NCBI RefSeq assembly: GCF_027409185.1
Contig: NC_084461.1
Coordinates: forward strand, 147,311,001 to 147,375,000
DNA length: 64,000 nucleotides
Source of the DNA: Cynocephalus volans
Lineage: Eukaryota; Chordata; Mammalia; Dermoptera; Cynocephalidae
Direction of reading: 5' to 3'
Shown: positions 36,640 through 49,534 of the stretch, in pieces
Numbering within the stretch: position 1 is the stretch's first letter
How the letters are laid out: every line of letters begins with the position of its first letter
Position numbers and translations under genes: made by a program
The notes under the pieces: generated by a model
What the model was told of the DNA's origin: nothing
The model's input: the letters and a program-made list of their open reading frames with translations, nothing else
Databases searched by the model: none

Positions 36640-39350
36640 CAAACAACTTTGATTTTGGTATTGAATAGTTTCATGATTCAAAGAATTTCTACTTTGGAGT
36701 GTCTTTTTATTTTTATTTTTTATTTGGCTTAATTTCAATCTTATCAAATGCTGCAAAAATAGTACAAAGAATATCTGTAAACTTTTCATCCAGATTTGCC
36801 TATTCTTAATATTTTACTTCATTTTCTTTACCATATATGTTCTCTCTTTCTCTATGAGTATATACTCACATGTGTGTGTACATACATAATTTTTTTTTCT
36901 GAACTATTTGAAGGTAAATTTCATATGTCATGACCCGTTACCCATAAATTCTTCAGCATGATTTCCTAAGGACAGAGATATTCCCTTACTTAACCACAGT
37001 AAAGTTGTCAACTTCATAAATTTACACCGATATAATACCTTTATCTAAATTGCCACTCATATTCAATTTGGTCACTTGATCCAATAATGTCTCTTATAGC
37101 AATCCCCTACCCACCCACCCACCAGTACAGGATCCAGTTTAGGGACAAGTATTACATTTGATTGTCATGTCTCTTGAGCTTCTTTTAATCTAGGATATTT
37201 CCATAGCTTTTCTCTGACTTTAATGACATTGATATTTCTGAAAGATATATCCTCCCATTTGAAAAAATAGAATATTTCTCTTTGTGTGTTGGTTTGATAT
37301 CTCTTCATTGACTAGACTGTGGTTATACATTCCCACTGGAATGCTGTACAGGATACGGGAATATTTTGTTCTTCTCAGTGTTACACATCTGGAACCACAT
37401 GATGTCCATCTGTCTGTCTCCCATTCGTGAAATTAATTTTAACCCTTGGTCAAGGTGTTTACCCATTTCTCCTTTCTCCATTGTATAATTTCCGAGCTGT
37501 GTTTTTCTCTCTCCTTTTCAACTATTGAACAATCTATGGTTGTCACTTGAAAACCATGCAAATGTTTGCTTGTTATCAAAATTTCCCACTGGGTTTATCA
37601 TCCAATGATGATTGTTTCCTGGCCCAATTTTACAACGATGATTTTCTAATTCCAGCAATCCCTTAACATTACCAATCAACCGTCAGCATTCTACTTTTAT
37701 ATATACTTCTCCTAAATATGTCCATCTACCTATATGTTTACTATTAGTATGAATTCATCAATTCCTATTTGTTTAATAGCTTGTAACTCATCAGTTTTTA
37801 AGTAGCTTAATGCTCATATTGTCTACATTTGACCAGTAGAAGCCTCTTCAAGCTGATTTTCTCTCCTTGTGATATACCCATCGTTTTTTCAACAAATAAT
37901 TTTTTACTTTCTAGCTTACCTTGTGCCTATCCTGCTCCATACCTGGAATCAATAATTTCTTCAAGGTACTCTGGTTCCTTTTAGTGGAGGGTAGAGACCA
38001 AGATCTAGGTGCAAAATATGCTCATTGCTATTAGGGAGTTTTTGCTTCTTGGTACTTTCTACAGACAGTGTAGGTATAAGTATTTGTATACACATATATG
38101 CACATATATATAAATATACAACCACACTTGTATATACATTCTTATATGTTTGCATTCATGTGCACATAAACATGCATATACATACACATGTACACACTTT
38201 AGAAATCATGACTTCGGATGTTCCTTCTTCCACAGTGAAAATGCTGGCTCCATTCATAATCAACATATTTACTCGTGTTCTCAGTCCTATAATACATCTT
38301 AAATATTCTCATAATTTCCTTGCCTACACCATCATAATAAAAAAAAATTACTAAAAAGAATTTAGGACTTGTTTGAGCTTCTGCCAGTATGCACTGCACC
38401 TCATTGTGCCCAAGACTGAGGGTGCAGGGCTAAGTGCTCAGTTCATAAGCACTAATATTAGTTCTTTCTTTTGTACCCTTTCAGTGTGGCTGTAGTGTTC
38501 ATTTGAAACATGAAAGGCTCATTTGTTTTCCTTTGCTTGCATTGTTTTTTCTTCCCATTCTTATTTATTTAATTTAAATTTTTGAATATGTGTGATGTCA
38601 ACAAGCTTCAAAAGTCAAAACTGTACGTGAAGGTAAATCCAGAAGTTTCATTCTTTCCTCTGTCCATTACAGCCCATTCCTACAAGTTCAACTCATGTCA
38701 GTAAACAACCTCACTCTTTACAGTTTATGCTTTCTTTTTTGCTTTTTTGATAATGATAAGCAGGTGTAAATATGTTTACTTACTTTCTATTCTTTCCTAC
38801 ACAATATATAGCATATGATATATGTTCTTTTACACTTTGCTTTTTCTCTTAATACTATCTCCTATTCATAGAGTCCTTCCTTATTATTTTTTACAGCCTC
38901 ATTGTACTCCACTGAATTCACCCAGTCTTCCATGCTTGGAGATTTAGGTAGTTTCTAATATTTTGCAGCTACAAATAATGCTTCAATGAACAACTTTGTA
39001 TAAATGTACTTTCATATTTTTGGAGGCATTCCTTCAGGGTTCCTAGAATTAGGACTGCTGAATTGAAGGGTAAATACACATGTAGTTTGAAATAATATTT
39101 TCAAATTCCCCTACATAAGTGTTGTACCATTTTGCATTTTCACCAACAAAGTCAGAGAAAGTCTGTTTTTCCATGGCCTCACCAGCAAAGTGGATTGTCA
39201 AGCTTTTGAATTTTTACCAATCTTATGGTTTTAAAATGGTATCTTAGATTAATGTTGATTACACTTCTCATCATAAATGAAGATGGATATCTTTTCATAT
39301 GTTTAAAGGACATTTTTATATCTCTTTTTGTGTACTGCCTGTTCAGGACA
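36640..39350 (-). mobile_element. Old L1M element, 3'UTR and ORF2 tail (about 2.7 kb)
   Basis: The + strand shows antisense L1M 3'UTR in order: AGTACAAAGAATATCTGTAA near 36760, a TTCTGAACTATTTGAAGGTA block, TGTCATGTCTCTTGAGC near 37165, a CTGGTTCCTTTTAGTGGAG block near 37970, and a TATA/CACA-rich stretch at 38075-38190. ORF2-derived antisense sequence follows at about 38500-39350 (AGCTACAAATAATGCTTCAA, CACCAACAAAGTCAGAGAA). Open frames here are not genes. Confidence 0.75.
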
Positions 39351-42300
39351 TCTCTTTTAAAAATATAAGAATGCTGATTTAGGTGCTTTCATCCCATTCA
39401 AGGACATTGATAGACAGTAGATAAACTTTTACTGAACCAGCAGTCAGAAATTCTAAACACAACACAGGGTTGTGTGCCCTCAGAAGCTCTGGGGAGCTTT
39501 CCTTCCTGATCATTTCCAGCTTCTAGTGGTTGTTGGTGTTCCTTGGATTAAGACCACATCACTCTAATCTCTTTTGCCATCTTCACATCACCTTCTCCAC
39601 TTCTGTATGTCTGTCTGATCTTCTTCTGCCTCTTTCTTATAAGGACACTTTTGATGGCATTTCAGGCCATCTGGATAATCCAGGTAATCACCTCTTCTCC
39701 AGATTCTTAGTTTGATCATATCTTTGCCATACAAGATAATATTTACTCTTCTGTCATATAAATTAATACTCAAAGTTCCCAGTGATTAGGGCATGCAAAT
39801 AGAGTTTTTTGTTGTTGTTGGTTTTTTTGAGCCACCACTGAGCCCACTACATATAATTAATGTTAAGTAATATAAAGAGGAAAGAGGAGATGGGCTTCTT
39901 GGTATCTAATATGTTCTGGATATTTGGAAGAAAGGATGGGAGACATGGCATGGTCACCCTCCTAGCTGTCATGGAAAGGAATTCTGAGAGACCTGGCCTT
40001 AGCTGTCACTTTCACCAGTGTCTGGAATAGAGAGTACGTAGCCTACCAGAGCATCCAGCTGAAAAGGTTTAGTAATTGTTTTTGTGTTTTAACTGGCTTA
40101 ATCTTTTTGTTGTAATGTGCCCTAATAGCAGCGATATTACAAATTTATAAAAAAGAAGCTGTCTGAGGATGTCTGGATTATACAGTAAGCAGTCTTGAAG
40201 AGAAGGAATAAGGCACTTTAAAACTTTAAGCTTCTAATGAGCTTAATTTGTGACCTTATCAACACTAGCAAAACATGTGATTGTAAAGCTTTCTAGAAGG
40301 GTGAGATCACAGTATTCTAGGCTTGATGATTCAACCTAAGACCCCACTCAGATATGATGTCGTCAAGACTGAATGTGTATTCGAAGCACCTTGTACTTAT
40401 GCTGTTGTTTTACACAGATGATCTTAAACAAAAACTTACCTTTAAATGTCATTGTAAAGGGCTTTCTCCTTTGTTTGAGGATCAGGTCATACAATTGGTA
40501 AATATTACTGCCGTGTAGATTTTCATAATGCCTGTCCATCAGAAAGTTTTGGCTGGTACTACACATTGCAATTTAAGCACGATGCTATCAGTTATGCAGA
40601 AATTAACATTAAATTTTTCAGTATATCTTACAAGCATTCAGGAAAAATTAATGACTTACAGAATCTTATAGTTGGGAAAGAATTTAGAGTAAGCTGATGC
40701 AACCACCCATTTGATTTGATGCTTGAACAGTTTTTCCTATGAACGCTTTGCTGAGAGGACATATAGATTTTGTTGGAATACCTCTAACATGAGGGAACTC
40801 ACCACCTTTCAGAAGAACCTTTTTGGAACATATTTTAATGGTAGTGCATTATGAAAAAAATGGTCCTATGCAAAACATTAATTTAGATGTTTTGTTACAT
40901 AATTTGCAGACAGATTACCTTTTCTAGTAACCTCTTTTCCAAGCAGACAATCCTTAGTGTTTTCTAAAGTTCTTAATGTGACACTGTTTTGAGTTATCAT
41001 TTAAGGCTTTGTCTAAACAGGTAGATATTGCTAGGGCTAATGAGCCCTTACTAACACTGACTGCAACCATCTGTGAATCCAAGTTAGTAGAAAGTAGGAA
41101 GAAGCTACAAAATCAGAGTGGGAGGGACTTAAGAATTATAGGCTTTGGCTGGTACTTTGGGACAGGAGAATCAGTGAAGTTCCTGTAAGATTTGGAGCTG
41201 TTGGTAGGTGTTTTACTTACACCAAATAAGGGGTTCATATTACAGTAATTATAAAAACTTTGAAGCATCTCATGGAAATGAAGGCTAGGAATGGAGCCAA
41301 GCTTCAAAAAGGAACTAGAATGAGACTCTACAGAGCTGTAAGAAACCCATAAAGTCTGTTCATTCATTTTTTTCTATCTCTTTCTGTCTCTCTCTTTTTC
41401 AGTTTCCATCTTATTTCTTATTTTCTTTACACATCTTCTGCATTTGCTCTATCTTTTTCTGTCTCTACAAACTGCCTCATGCGACATTCATGACTATCAA
41501 TTTTACATGTTACTCTTTAAGATTTACTCAGACCAACTGTCCTCCATTACAATTCCAAATTCCCAGAAGATAGAAGCCACTTGTCCCAACCAAAGTCAGG
41601 GCAGTCATTTTTCCTCATCTAATCATTTGGAGCTGAGGGGCTGGGGAAATGGAGTGATGTTCAACATTATGGCTGAGAGGCTTATGCCTGTAGATCAGGA
41701 TCAGACAATTCCAGGAGAATGTAGATGGCTCTAGACCAGGACAGGCAATCCCCAAAATGTCTACAACATGGAAGGGCAACTTTGAGTTTCCTGGCATTTG
41801 AAAAAGCAGAGTAAAATATTTTGTGCAGGAGGTACCTATGTGGGAGCCTGAGGGTACAAAAGCAACAACTCGGTTGCTTAATGAAAGAGGATGTTTGGCT
41901 TTTCTCTCTTGCCTAAATCAGTTTAGAAAGGGATTCACAGGAGACCAAATATGCAGAAATAAATTGTGTACTAAATTTTATGAACCCAGCTTGGTGAACT
42001 TGGTGAAAGAAGGAACTTCAACAAATAAAACTTTTAATATGTTCCAAGAGTAGATTTTTATTCTTGCCAATTAGGTCACATTTTGTGTTCATATTTATTA
42101 TGTTCCACTTAAATTTATGTCTTTTTAAATATTTGATGTTGTTAAGTTATACCTCAACTATCTATACTTAACTAGTATTTCTTTTGACATTTATCCTAAT
42201 TGCATTTATGACTTAACTCATCATTCTAGTCTAATATGACTTTTCTGGATTCTGCTCCAATAATCTAATATGGTAGTTATCCCTTCAGCTTTATGTCAAC

Positions 42301-43902
42301 TGAAAATATGATTACATGCCATCAGGTAGTGATGAGGTATTGAAAACAAGGTATCAGTTGGAGTACAATCAGCACTCGGCAGGATAATAGAGATCTTGAC
42401 TGTGATTTCAACTCTGAAATATTGTATGAATTTGCATAAGCCATTTAATTGGATTGTGCTTTCTTTTATTCATATATAAATAGAGTAATAAACAGTTGTA
42501 TAACTATAAAGTGCAATAACATCTAAGAAGAGGTTGAGCAACTGCTTAAAGTTCCATATAAATTGATTGTATTGTAGAACTTCTCTTGTCTCATGTATCA
42601 GGAAGTGCCAGGTGGAATGAATAGCTACAATTTTGTCCTTGTGGTGGCCTGATCTGAAGGTCCAATTGGAGTTTTCTCTGCAGCAGAAAGAAGTTAGGAA
42701 ACTACAGCTGTGGAGCACACCTTTACTGGAGAGGCAATTTCTTCATCCTTCCCATCAAATGTACTTTCAGTGTCAGATAGTGCCTTTAAGGCACCAGTCA
42801 GTATATACATCAAGCCTGTTAAAAGTGATTCCAGTTAAAGGAATTACATTACTTTGATTCTCAGATAGCTCCTCTGATTGCAACGTGTCTTCTACAGGGG
42901 ATGCATACTGTTTTAACTTGTACAGCAATCCTATGCCCTTCTTTATGTTTTTAACAGCACACCTACTTCCCTTCATGTAACCACTCCTTTTCCATCTCAG
43001 TCCAAGTAGTTTGGTAGGGCTGAACAATTGTCCCAAAGGTGACATGTGGAATACACTTAACCAATTAGAACCTGGTCTCCATTGACCACAGCAATGGAGT
43101 CAGAGACTAACATGCAAATCAAGTCAGTCCAATCAGGATTCGTTCCAGAGAACTTAAATAGCAAGTGGAATAATAAAGACAAAAACAGTTGCCACTGGTA
43201 ATTAGTTTTTGCTGTGTAGATAATCCAGACTGCCCTACTTTCTGTCCTTCCGAAGGCCTGCATGTTCACCCATTAGTTATCATAACATCAACAAGCTACT
43301 GCACCCATTTACAGTAAATTTGCTTAAGTAATCCTGTGCTGTTTTTGTCACCTGCAACTAGATAAATAAAACTGATACATAACATGATTTAAGAAAATGA
43401 AAAAAATATGCAGTCTAGAATCAAGAAAATGCTATACTCAGATGGTTCCAGGGACTCCTCCATGCCTGCACTTTAAGTCCCCATGAGTTCTGTGCCTTTC
43501 CCAGTTATGCCGGTAAGACCCAGTATCAACCGGGATGCTCCATGATTCCTTTCATCACCCACTGTATAACCCCCTCTATTTCTACAGGACACCCCTGCAC
43601 ATTTGCATCAGTCCAGATCATGCTGTCTCTTGAGTTCCTTTTGTCTCGCACTTACTTGATATGATTTGCCTCATTTTAGCTGGGTCCCTGCTTCCATTGA
43701 CTAAATTCCTCCACCAAATCTCAAACTCAAAAGTGAACTTAAATTCTACATTTTCTCTGTCTATCCATGAGTATTCCTAATATTCTAGAGATATTTAGTA
43801 TTTGTCAGAGAAATTCAATCACAGAAAATATTTTCTTCCTAATATAACTATAGCAAAAGTCTCATTGACGTTATCTACTCAGCCCTGTATGACATTGAGA
43901 AG
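39351..43902. other. No gene recognised
   Basis: Apart from the possible L3-like stretch at 40646-40960, the sequence is AT-rich and apparently single-copy. 42300-42480 vaguely resembles a decayed MIR. Confidence 0.45.
40646..40960. repeat. Possible ancient L3/CR1-like repeat
   Basis: ACAGAATCTTATAGTTGGGA, GAGGGAACTCACCACCTTTC and a TTTTGGAACATATTTTAATGG block recall an old mammalian CR1/L3-type repeat. Divergence is too high for a firm family or strand call. Confidence 0.3.
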
Positions 43903-44413
43903 TGCATTAGTTATCTATTGCTCAGTAACAAATCACCCGCAAACTTAGTGGTTTCAAACAGCAACACTTATGTTACAGTTTCTGTAGGTGTGGAATATGG
44001 GCAGAGCTTAATTGGATTCTCTGCTCAGGGGCTCTCAAAAGCTGCAGTCACAGTGTCAGCAATGTCTCTGATCTCATCTCACAGCTCAACTGAGGAAGAA
44101 TTTGCTTCCAAACTCACTTTTGTGATTGATGACAGAATTCAGTTTCTCAAGGAATGTTGGATTGTCTGGTGGCTAAAGGCTTCCCTCAGATCCTTGGTGT
44201 GCTGGCCTCTCCTTTTGGCAGCCAGCCTCATCAGAGCAAGCAAGCAAAAGAAGCAGAGAGAAAGAATGTGGACAAGATGGAAGTCACTGTCTTATAAAGT
44301 AATCTTGGAAGTGACATCCCATCACATTTTTCATTTTATTGGTTAGAAGCAAATCGTGTTGTCCAGCCCACCCTCAGTAGAGAAAATTCCACAAGATCAT
44401 GAATGCTAGGAGT
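43903..44413 (-). mobile_element. MLT1D-like MaLR LTR
   Basis: It begins TGCATTAGTTATCTATTGC and runs through the typical antisense MLT1D order: ACTTAGTGGTTTCAAACA, CAGGGGCTCTCAAAAGCTGC, a CAAGCAAAAGAAGCAGAGAG segment, GACATCCCATCACATTTT, and TTGGTTAGAAGC. It ends near TCATGAATGCTAGGAGTC. The 142-aa open frame within it (43918-44346) has no independent support as a gene. Confidence 0.7.
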
Positions 44414-45005
44414 CATGTCAAAAGCTTCTTTCCATGTAGGGTGACAATTTTTTTTTTCACTTATTGATCACCTAGCTTAATCGCCAAACATTGACAGTGA
44501 TAGACAAGAAAGAACATAACATTTCCTTTATAATGTCCTTACAATTGTATGTTTTCTACAATACCATCTCTGTACTTGTCAAGAGAAACTGCACATGCAT
44601 TTGTTACTGAAATCTTCCATTGTCAAGTTTACTTTCACAGCAGTGTGTCCTCTTAAAACTCAGTGCTACATACTCAAGTGATCATAATATAATATGCTTG
44701 GACATGCTGAAGACCAGATTCCTATTTGCCAAAGGTGCAATATTGCACAGCGTTTCCACTGACAATCAGCTGTTCAGTCATTGTCCTCTATCAGTGAAGA
44801 TGTGAATATAGTTGACTTGATTCTACTGGGATGTCAGTAACTCTAGGACTCATGTCTTTGCTAAGCAGTGAATCGTCTTATTACAGAAGATTGTCCACAT
44901 GTTTTTTTCATGCATGATATAGGTAGTTTTTTTCTTCTCTATTATCTTGTTTTAGACTTCACAGTTCTCTGAAATCTACTTCTTATAAGTGTGATTACAG
45001 AAAAC

Positions 45006-45036
45006 TGTGTGTGTGTGTGTGTGTGTATGTGTGTGT
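45006..45036 (+). repeat. (GT)n microsatellite
   Basis: GT run with a single A interruption (TGTATG). Confidence 0.95.
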
Positions 45037-45454
45037 CCAGAGTCAGTGTCTGCCTTGGTTTGCCTAAATCTAGGAGTTTCATATTTCGGTAATTTTTGTT
45101 TCTACATAGTTTCATGATTGTCATCACCAGTGTCCTGGTACACAGATAAGTTAATTTATACATGCTATGCTTTTATGATGAAAAAATGGAATGAAAAGCT
45201 TGAAATTTGAATCAATGTTCAACTGTGTCATATGGAGAATATAACATGACAATAGCTGTGTTATGTGGAAAAAAGAATGGTCATTCTGATTAATGGAGAT
45301 TTCTAGTTAGAAGGAACCACATGTTATGAGTTATCCAGAGGTTAGAGTAAACGTTTTCTATTATATCTGTATTTTTTTACACAATAGCAAAATAACTATG
45401 ATGCCAGGATATTGCAGGAGAATATGCAACACATTTATTGTTTTTATTCATTAA

Positions 45455-46720
45455 TATTTTTATTTATTCACTCATTCAGTAAACAGGTGAGGAATCTACA
45501 CTCTGGCCAGATACTGCACTGAGTACTAGTGAACATAAATAACACATAGTCCTTGCACTTTAGAAATTCACTGTTTATTTAGAGAAAACAGATATAAGTA
45601 TTTATAGTGTTTTACACAAATTAGTGATAATAAAAGGATGTAAATGATATGGAAATTTGGAACTCATTTTCAAACTTTAGTATTTCATTAACTGGAAAAC
45701 TATTTTTAAAAAATTATTTGGGGCTTAAATAGATTTATTTGGTTACCTATAGGCTCAAAATCTATTACCATCATCATATTATGAAATATAGGCTATTTTA
45801 CTACCGAAAACAAAGGAAGGACATATTTTAGATTAAAATGTGTTCCTTTTAAGGAAAAGCAATGGTATTATTTATTTTTGTTAGCAACACTATTAGTTAT
45901 CTATTTCTGCTTAACAAATTTCCCCTAAACCAAGAGACTTAAGCAAAAATGTATACTCTCACAGTTCCTACAATTTAGGATCCTGGACACAGCTTAGCTG
46001 GAAGCCTCTGGCTCAGGGTCTCATAAGGCTGCAACTGAGGTGTCCATTGAGGCTACAATCATTTGAAAGCCCAACTGGAGGAGGATCCTTTCCAAACTCT
46101 CTTAAGTGGCTGTTACTGGCTTTTGGCTAGAGGCCTGCATTCCTTCCCATTTGTGCTTCCACATAGGGTGGAAGGTGGCAGTGGCAAAGTGAGAAAACAA
46201 GAGAGAGAAGAACTAATGGGAGCCACAGTGTCTCCTAACATAATCTCAGAAGTGGCAGCTGGTACTTTTTTCTGTATCTTACTCAGAGATACTAGGTGGT
46301 CCAGCCCACATCTGAGACTATGAATACCAGGAAGTAGAGATTTGTGGACCATCTTAGAGACTGCCTATCACAGAAACATGACATCAGTCTTTTTCATGTT
46401 TTATTGCACCTTGTATTGATGAATCTCTGTAACAACTAAAAGGAGGAAAAAGAAAGGAAAGGCTTCCCAGAGGCAGTAACTGAACAGCATATTCACACAC
46501 ACACAAAAAAAGGGGTTGTTACAGTGACTGTTACAAGGAAGAGCTACCAGGTAAGAAATGGCAAGACGTATCACTTGGGCTAGAGGAAAAGTGGGTAGAT
46601 ACAGAGACAGAGCTAACAGTGCTGCAGAAGTAGGCAGGGGCCAGGTACTGCAGAGGCTTACATGCCTTACTAAGGAACTGGGTTTATATCTTAGAAGGTG
46701 ATTTAAATTACACTTACAAA
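45455..46720 (-). mobile_element. L2 split by an MLT1D-like LTR
   Basis: The left part (45455-45888) starts with the antisense L2 3' end (TTATTCACTCATTCAGTAAA, CACTGAGTACTAGTGAACA). The right part (46435-46720) has GGCTTCCCAGAGGCAGTAAC, GCAGGGGCCAGGTACTGCAG and GGAACTGGGTTTATATCTTAG. The LTR at 45889-46372 lies between them. Confidence 0.6.
45889..46372 (-). mobile_element. MLT1D-like MaLR LTR inside an L2
   Basis: It shows the same antisense MLT1D layout as 43903-44413: TATTAGTTATCTATTTCTGC, GGCTCAGGGTCTCATAAGGC, GAATACCAGGAAGTAGAGA and ATCTTAGAGACTGCCTATCA. L2-like minus-strand sequence occurs on both sides, so the LTR appears to have inserted into an older L2. Confidence 0.7.
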
Positions 46721-47335
46721 ATGGGGAGCTTAAAGTTTTCTTGTCGTCTTTATGAATATTTTTTGTGAAATTATTAGTTAGTTGAAAGTTGCTTTGATAG
46801 AAAACATCAGTAGAGTTGTTTAGAAGTTACATATATGTTTGTTGTCCAATGATTAAATGCCTGAAAAGAAATGTATAATTTAAAATTAATATTCTAATTA
46901 AAAAATAAGAACAAATCAGAGCACTTTTCTAATAAATTTTGGCAAAAAGGGCCAAGTGTGTCTTTTAAACAATATTTTGTCATAGCATATCAATAAGAAA
47001 TGTTTAAGGGGACAGAGGTGAAGTATACCCTAAAACTGCTAAGCTTAGCCTCCTATCATTAGCAAAATTAATCTCTATCCCTCCTGTTATAAGAATTCTT
47101 GATAGGAAGTCTCAGTCATAATTAGAAAAGTTCAATCTTAGTAAGTCCTTCAATCTTGTAAACACTGTCCTGTGTTGTTCTGACAGTGTTTTCATTAAGG
47201 AGCAACAGATACCAGTGAAAGTGTCACTCTTTTTAAAATGCTTGAGAAACTCTATTTGACTCCAATGGTGACTCATTTTCTGGCTTCTTTAGTGATTCCA
47301 TGAATTGCATATGTGTATAACTTCACATGCATGTG

Positions 47336-47767
47336 TGCTGTGGATTGAACTGTATCCCCTAAAGTCTGTATACTGGAAACTTAACCCCCACTGTGACACA
47401 GTTAAGAGGGTGGGGAATCCTATTATGGTAATTAAAAGGTGGGGCCTTGAAGAGGTGATTAGATTGTGAGGACCATACACAGTGAATGGATTAAAAAGTT
47501 GATGGTTTAATGGTGGTGTGGGCATGGTTCTGATGGCTTTAAAAGGAGAGCACATGAGAAGCTCTTTCTCTGTCTGCTTCTACCATTCACTATGTGACAC
47601 CCTACTTTGCTGTGAAGAGTCATTACCCACCAACAAGGCCCTCACCAGATGTGTTCCCGGGACTTTGGACTTCCCAGCCTCTATGACTGTAAGAAATAAA
47701 TTCTATTTCTTTTTACATTACTCAGTTTCAGGAATTTTGTTATAAGCAACAGAAATGGACTAAGACA
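47336..47767 (+). mobile_element. MaLR-type solo LTR, same subfamily as the copy at 6.1 kb
   Basis: It starts TGCTGTGGATTGAACTG and ends AATGGACTAAGACA, in sense orientation. A TATA-like CTTTAAAAGGAG lies near 47540, and an AAATAAA polyadenylation signal lies near 47695. Flanking bases ATGTG (47331-47335) and GTGTG (47768-47772) form an imperfect 5-bp duplication. It aligns over its whole length with the reverse complement of 6089-6536. Confidence 0.75.
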
Positions 47768-47772
47768 GTGTG

Positions 47773-48849
47773 TATATGTGTACACACACTCACACACAAA
47801 TTCATGTGTCCATTCATATACTCAGAGGGAAATACAACTCCATAGAACAAAAATCTCAAAATATCTCAATACAGCATCCTGGGAAGTTTTATTCTGGCCT
47901 GCAAATCACCTTGCATTTTGCTATAAAAATGGTCATATCATTTTCGAATGGACACCTGGGGCTACTTCTGAATATGCTTCCAGTATATGATATAAAAACT
48001 TTTGGTAAGCAGCATAAATATTAATCCAAACTTATAAATGTTTCTATTTAAATTTTCAAATTTTCTCCATATAACTAGCTTACTTTATTTCACATTTTGA
48101 AGGCTCAAAAATAAGATAACATTTTTTACAATTCAGATTATCAAGTATAGCATCTACCTCCCAAGAAAGAAAATATTATTCTCTCTGTTCTGGAATTCCC
48201 TCAGGCATAAGAAGAACAAGAACTCCTGGGAGCATACTCAGTCTAACTGGTCAGCATTCCTGGTTGCAATTGCTTAGTAATATGAGAACTAGAAAATCTA
48301 CCAAATCTACTGGTTGACTGTTGTCTGCTCTGGTTGATCTTGTCTCTACCAATGAAGTGCTTCTGTAGAAAACCAGCAGTTCTCACAGTTCAAAGCCGAC
48401 ACTGAAAGTATAACTGTGTCTGAATTAAGTTGCTCCTCATAAATTCTCATAGTTTCTCAGGGAGGTAAGAAAATGAGAAGGACCTTTCTCACTCCAGGGA
48501 GATAAGTCACGCCAAGCCTGGACTCTCAGTAACAGTTCAAGCACATATTCTTAGATATTTTTCAACAGCATATGCACAGTGCAAGGAAATTAGCTACAGA
48601 CACTCGCTATTGCTGGAAACAGCTTCCATCACATCCCTTTAGAGTCAGGGTTGCAAACTCACAGTCCTGCAAAGATAATAGAGATGCACAAAGCAGACCA
48701 AATTGGGTCTGTGATAAACTGAAGAGTTCTTGCCTTATCTCAGATCATTGCTACTATGCGAGGATAAAGATCCAAGTTACGTGCTATTGGATCTTTCAAA
48801 AGCAACAAGAAACCTGCTTTTTACATAAAATCTTCTGTCTTAAATGTTG
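47773..48849. other. No gene or repeat recognised
   Basis: 48180-48830 is near-balanced in composition and has no repeat I can name. A short CA-rich stretch borders the LTR at 47780-47800. Confidence 0.45.
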
Positions 48850-49045
48850 ACAGCTAATTTTTATATTTATTTATTTATTTTTTCAAGTTTTATTTTGTCG
48901 ATATACATTGTAGCTGATTATTGCTCCCCATCACCAAAACCTCCCTCCCTTCTCCCTCCCCCCCTCCCCCCCAACAATGTCCTTTCTGTTTGCTTGTCGT
49001 ATCAACTTCAAGTAGTTGTGGTTGTTATATCTCCTCCCCCCCCCC

Positions 49046-49096
<51 letters not shown>

Positions 49097-49534
49097 TTAT
49101 ATATTAATTTTTAGCTCCCACCAATAAGTGAGAACATGTGGTATTTCTCTTTCTGTGCCTGACTTGTTTCACTTAATATAATTCTCTCAAGGTCCATCCA
49201 TGTTGTTGCAAATGGCAGTATTTCATTCGTTTTTATAGCTGAGTAGTGTTCCATTGTGTAGATGTACCACATTTTCCATATCCACTCATCTGATGATGGA
49301 CATTTGGGCTGGTTCCAACTCTTGGCTATTGTAAAGAGTGCTGCGATGAACATTGGGGAACAGGTATACCTTCGACTTGATGATTTCCATTCCTCTGGGT
49401 ATATTCCCAGCAGTGGGATAGCTGGGTCGTATGGTAGATCTATCTGCAATTGTTTGAGAAACCTCCATACCATTTTCCATAGAGGCTGCACCATTTTGCA
49501 GTCCCACCAACAATGTATGAGAGTTCCTTTTTCT
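48850..49534 (-). mobile_element. 5'-truncated L1: ORF2 C-terminus and 3'UTR
   Basis: The minus-strand frame at 49111-49494 encodes the L1 ORF2 C-terminal segment, with recognisable pieces [59 protein letters not shown] and HMFSLIGGS. Below it (48890-49110) is the 3'UTR with a polypurine tract on the sense strand (pyrimidine here at 48940-48972), a second C run, and a (GT)21 microsatellite. The A-rich tail is the TTTATTTATTTA region at 48857-48883. Matching stops at about 49534, the 5' truncation point. Confidence 0.85.
49051..49093 (+). repeat. (GT)21 microsatellite in an L1 3'UTR
   Basis: Perfect GT repeat next to a C10 run, inside the antisense L1 3'UTR. Confidence 0.95.

Noticed and set aside
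43918..44346. 142-aa frame as a gene
   Set aside because: It lies entirely within an MLT1D-like LTR.
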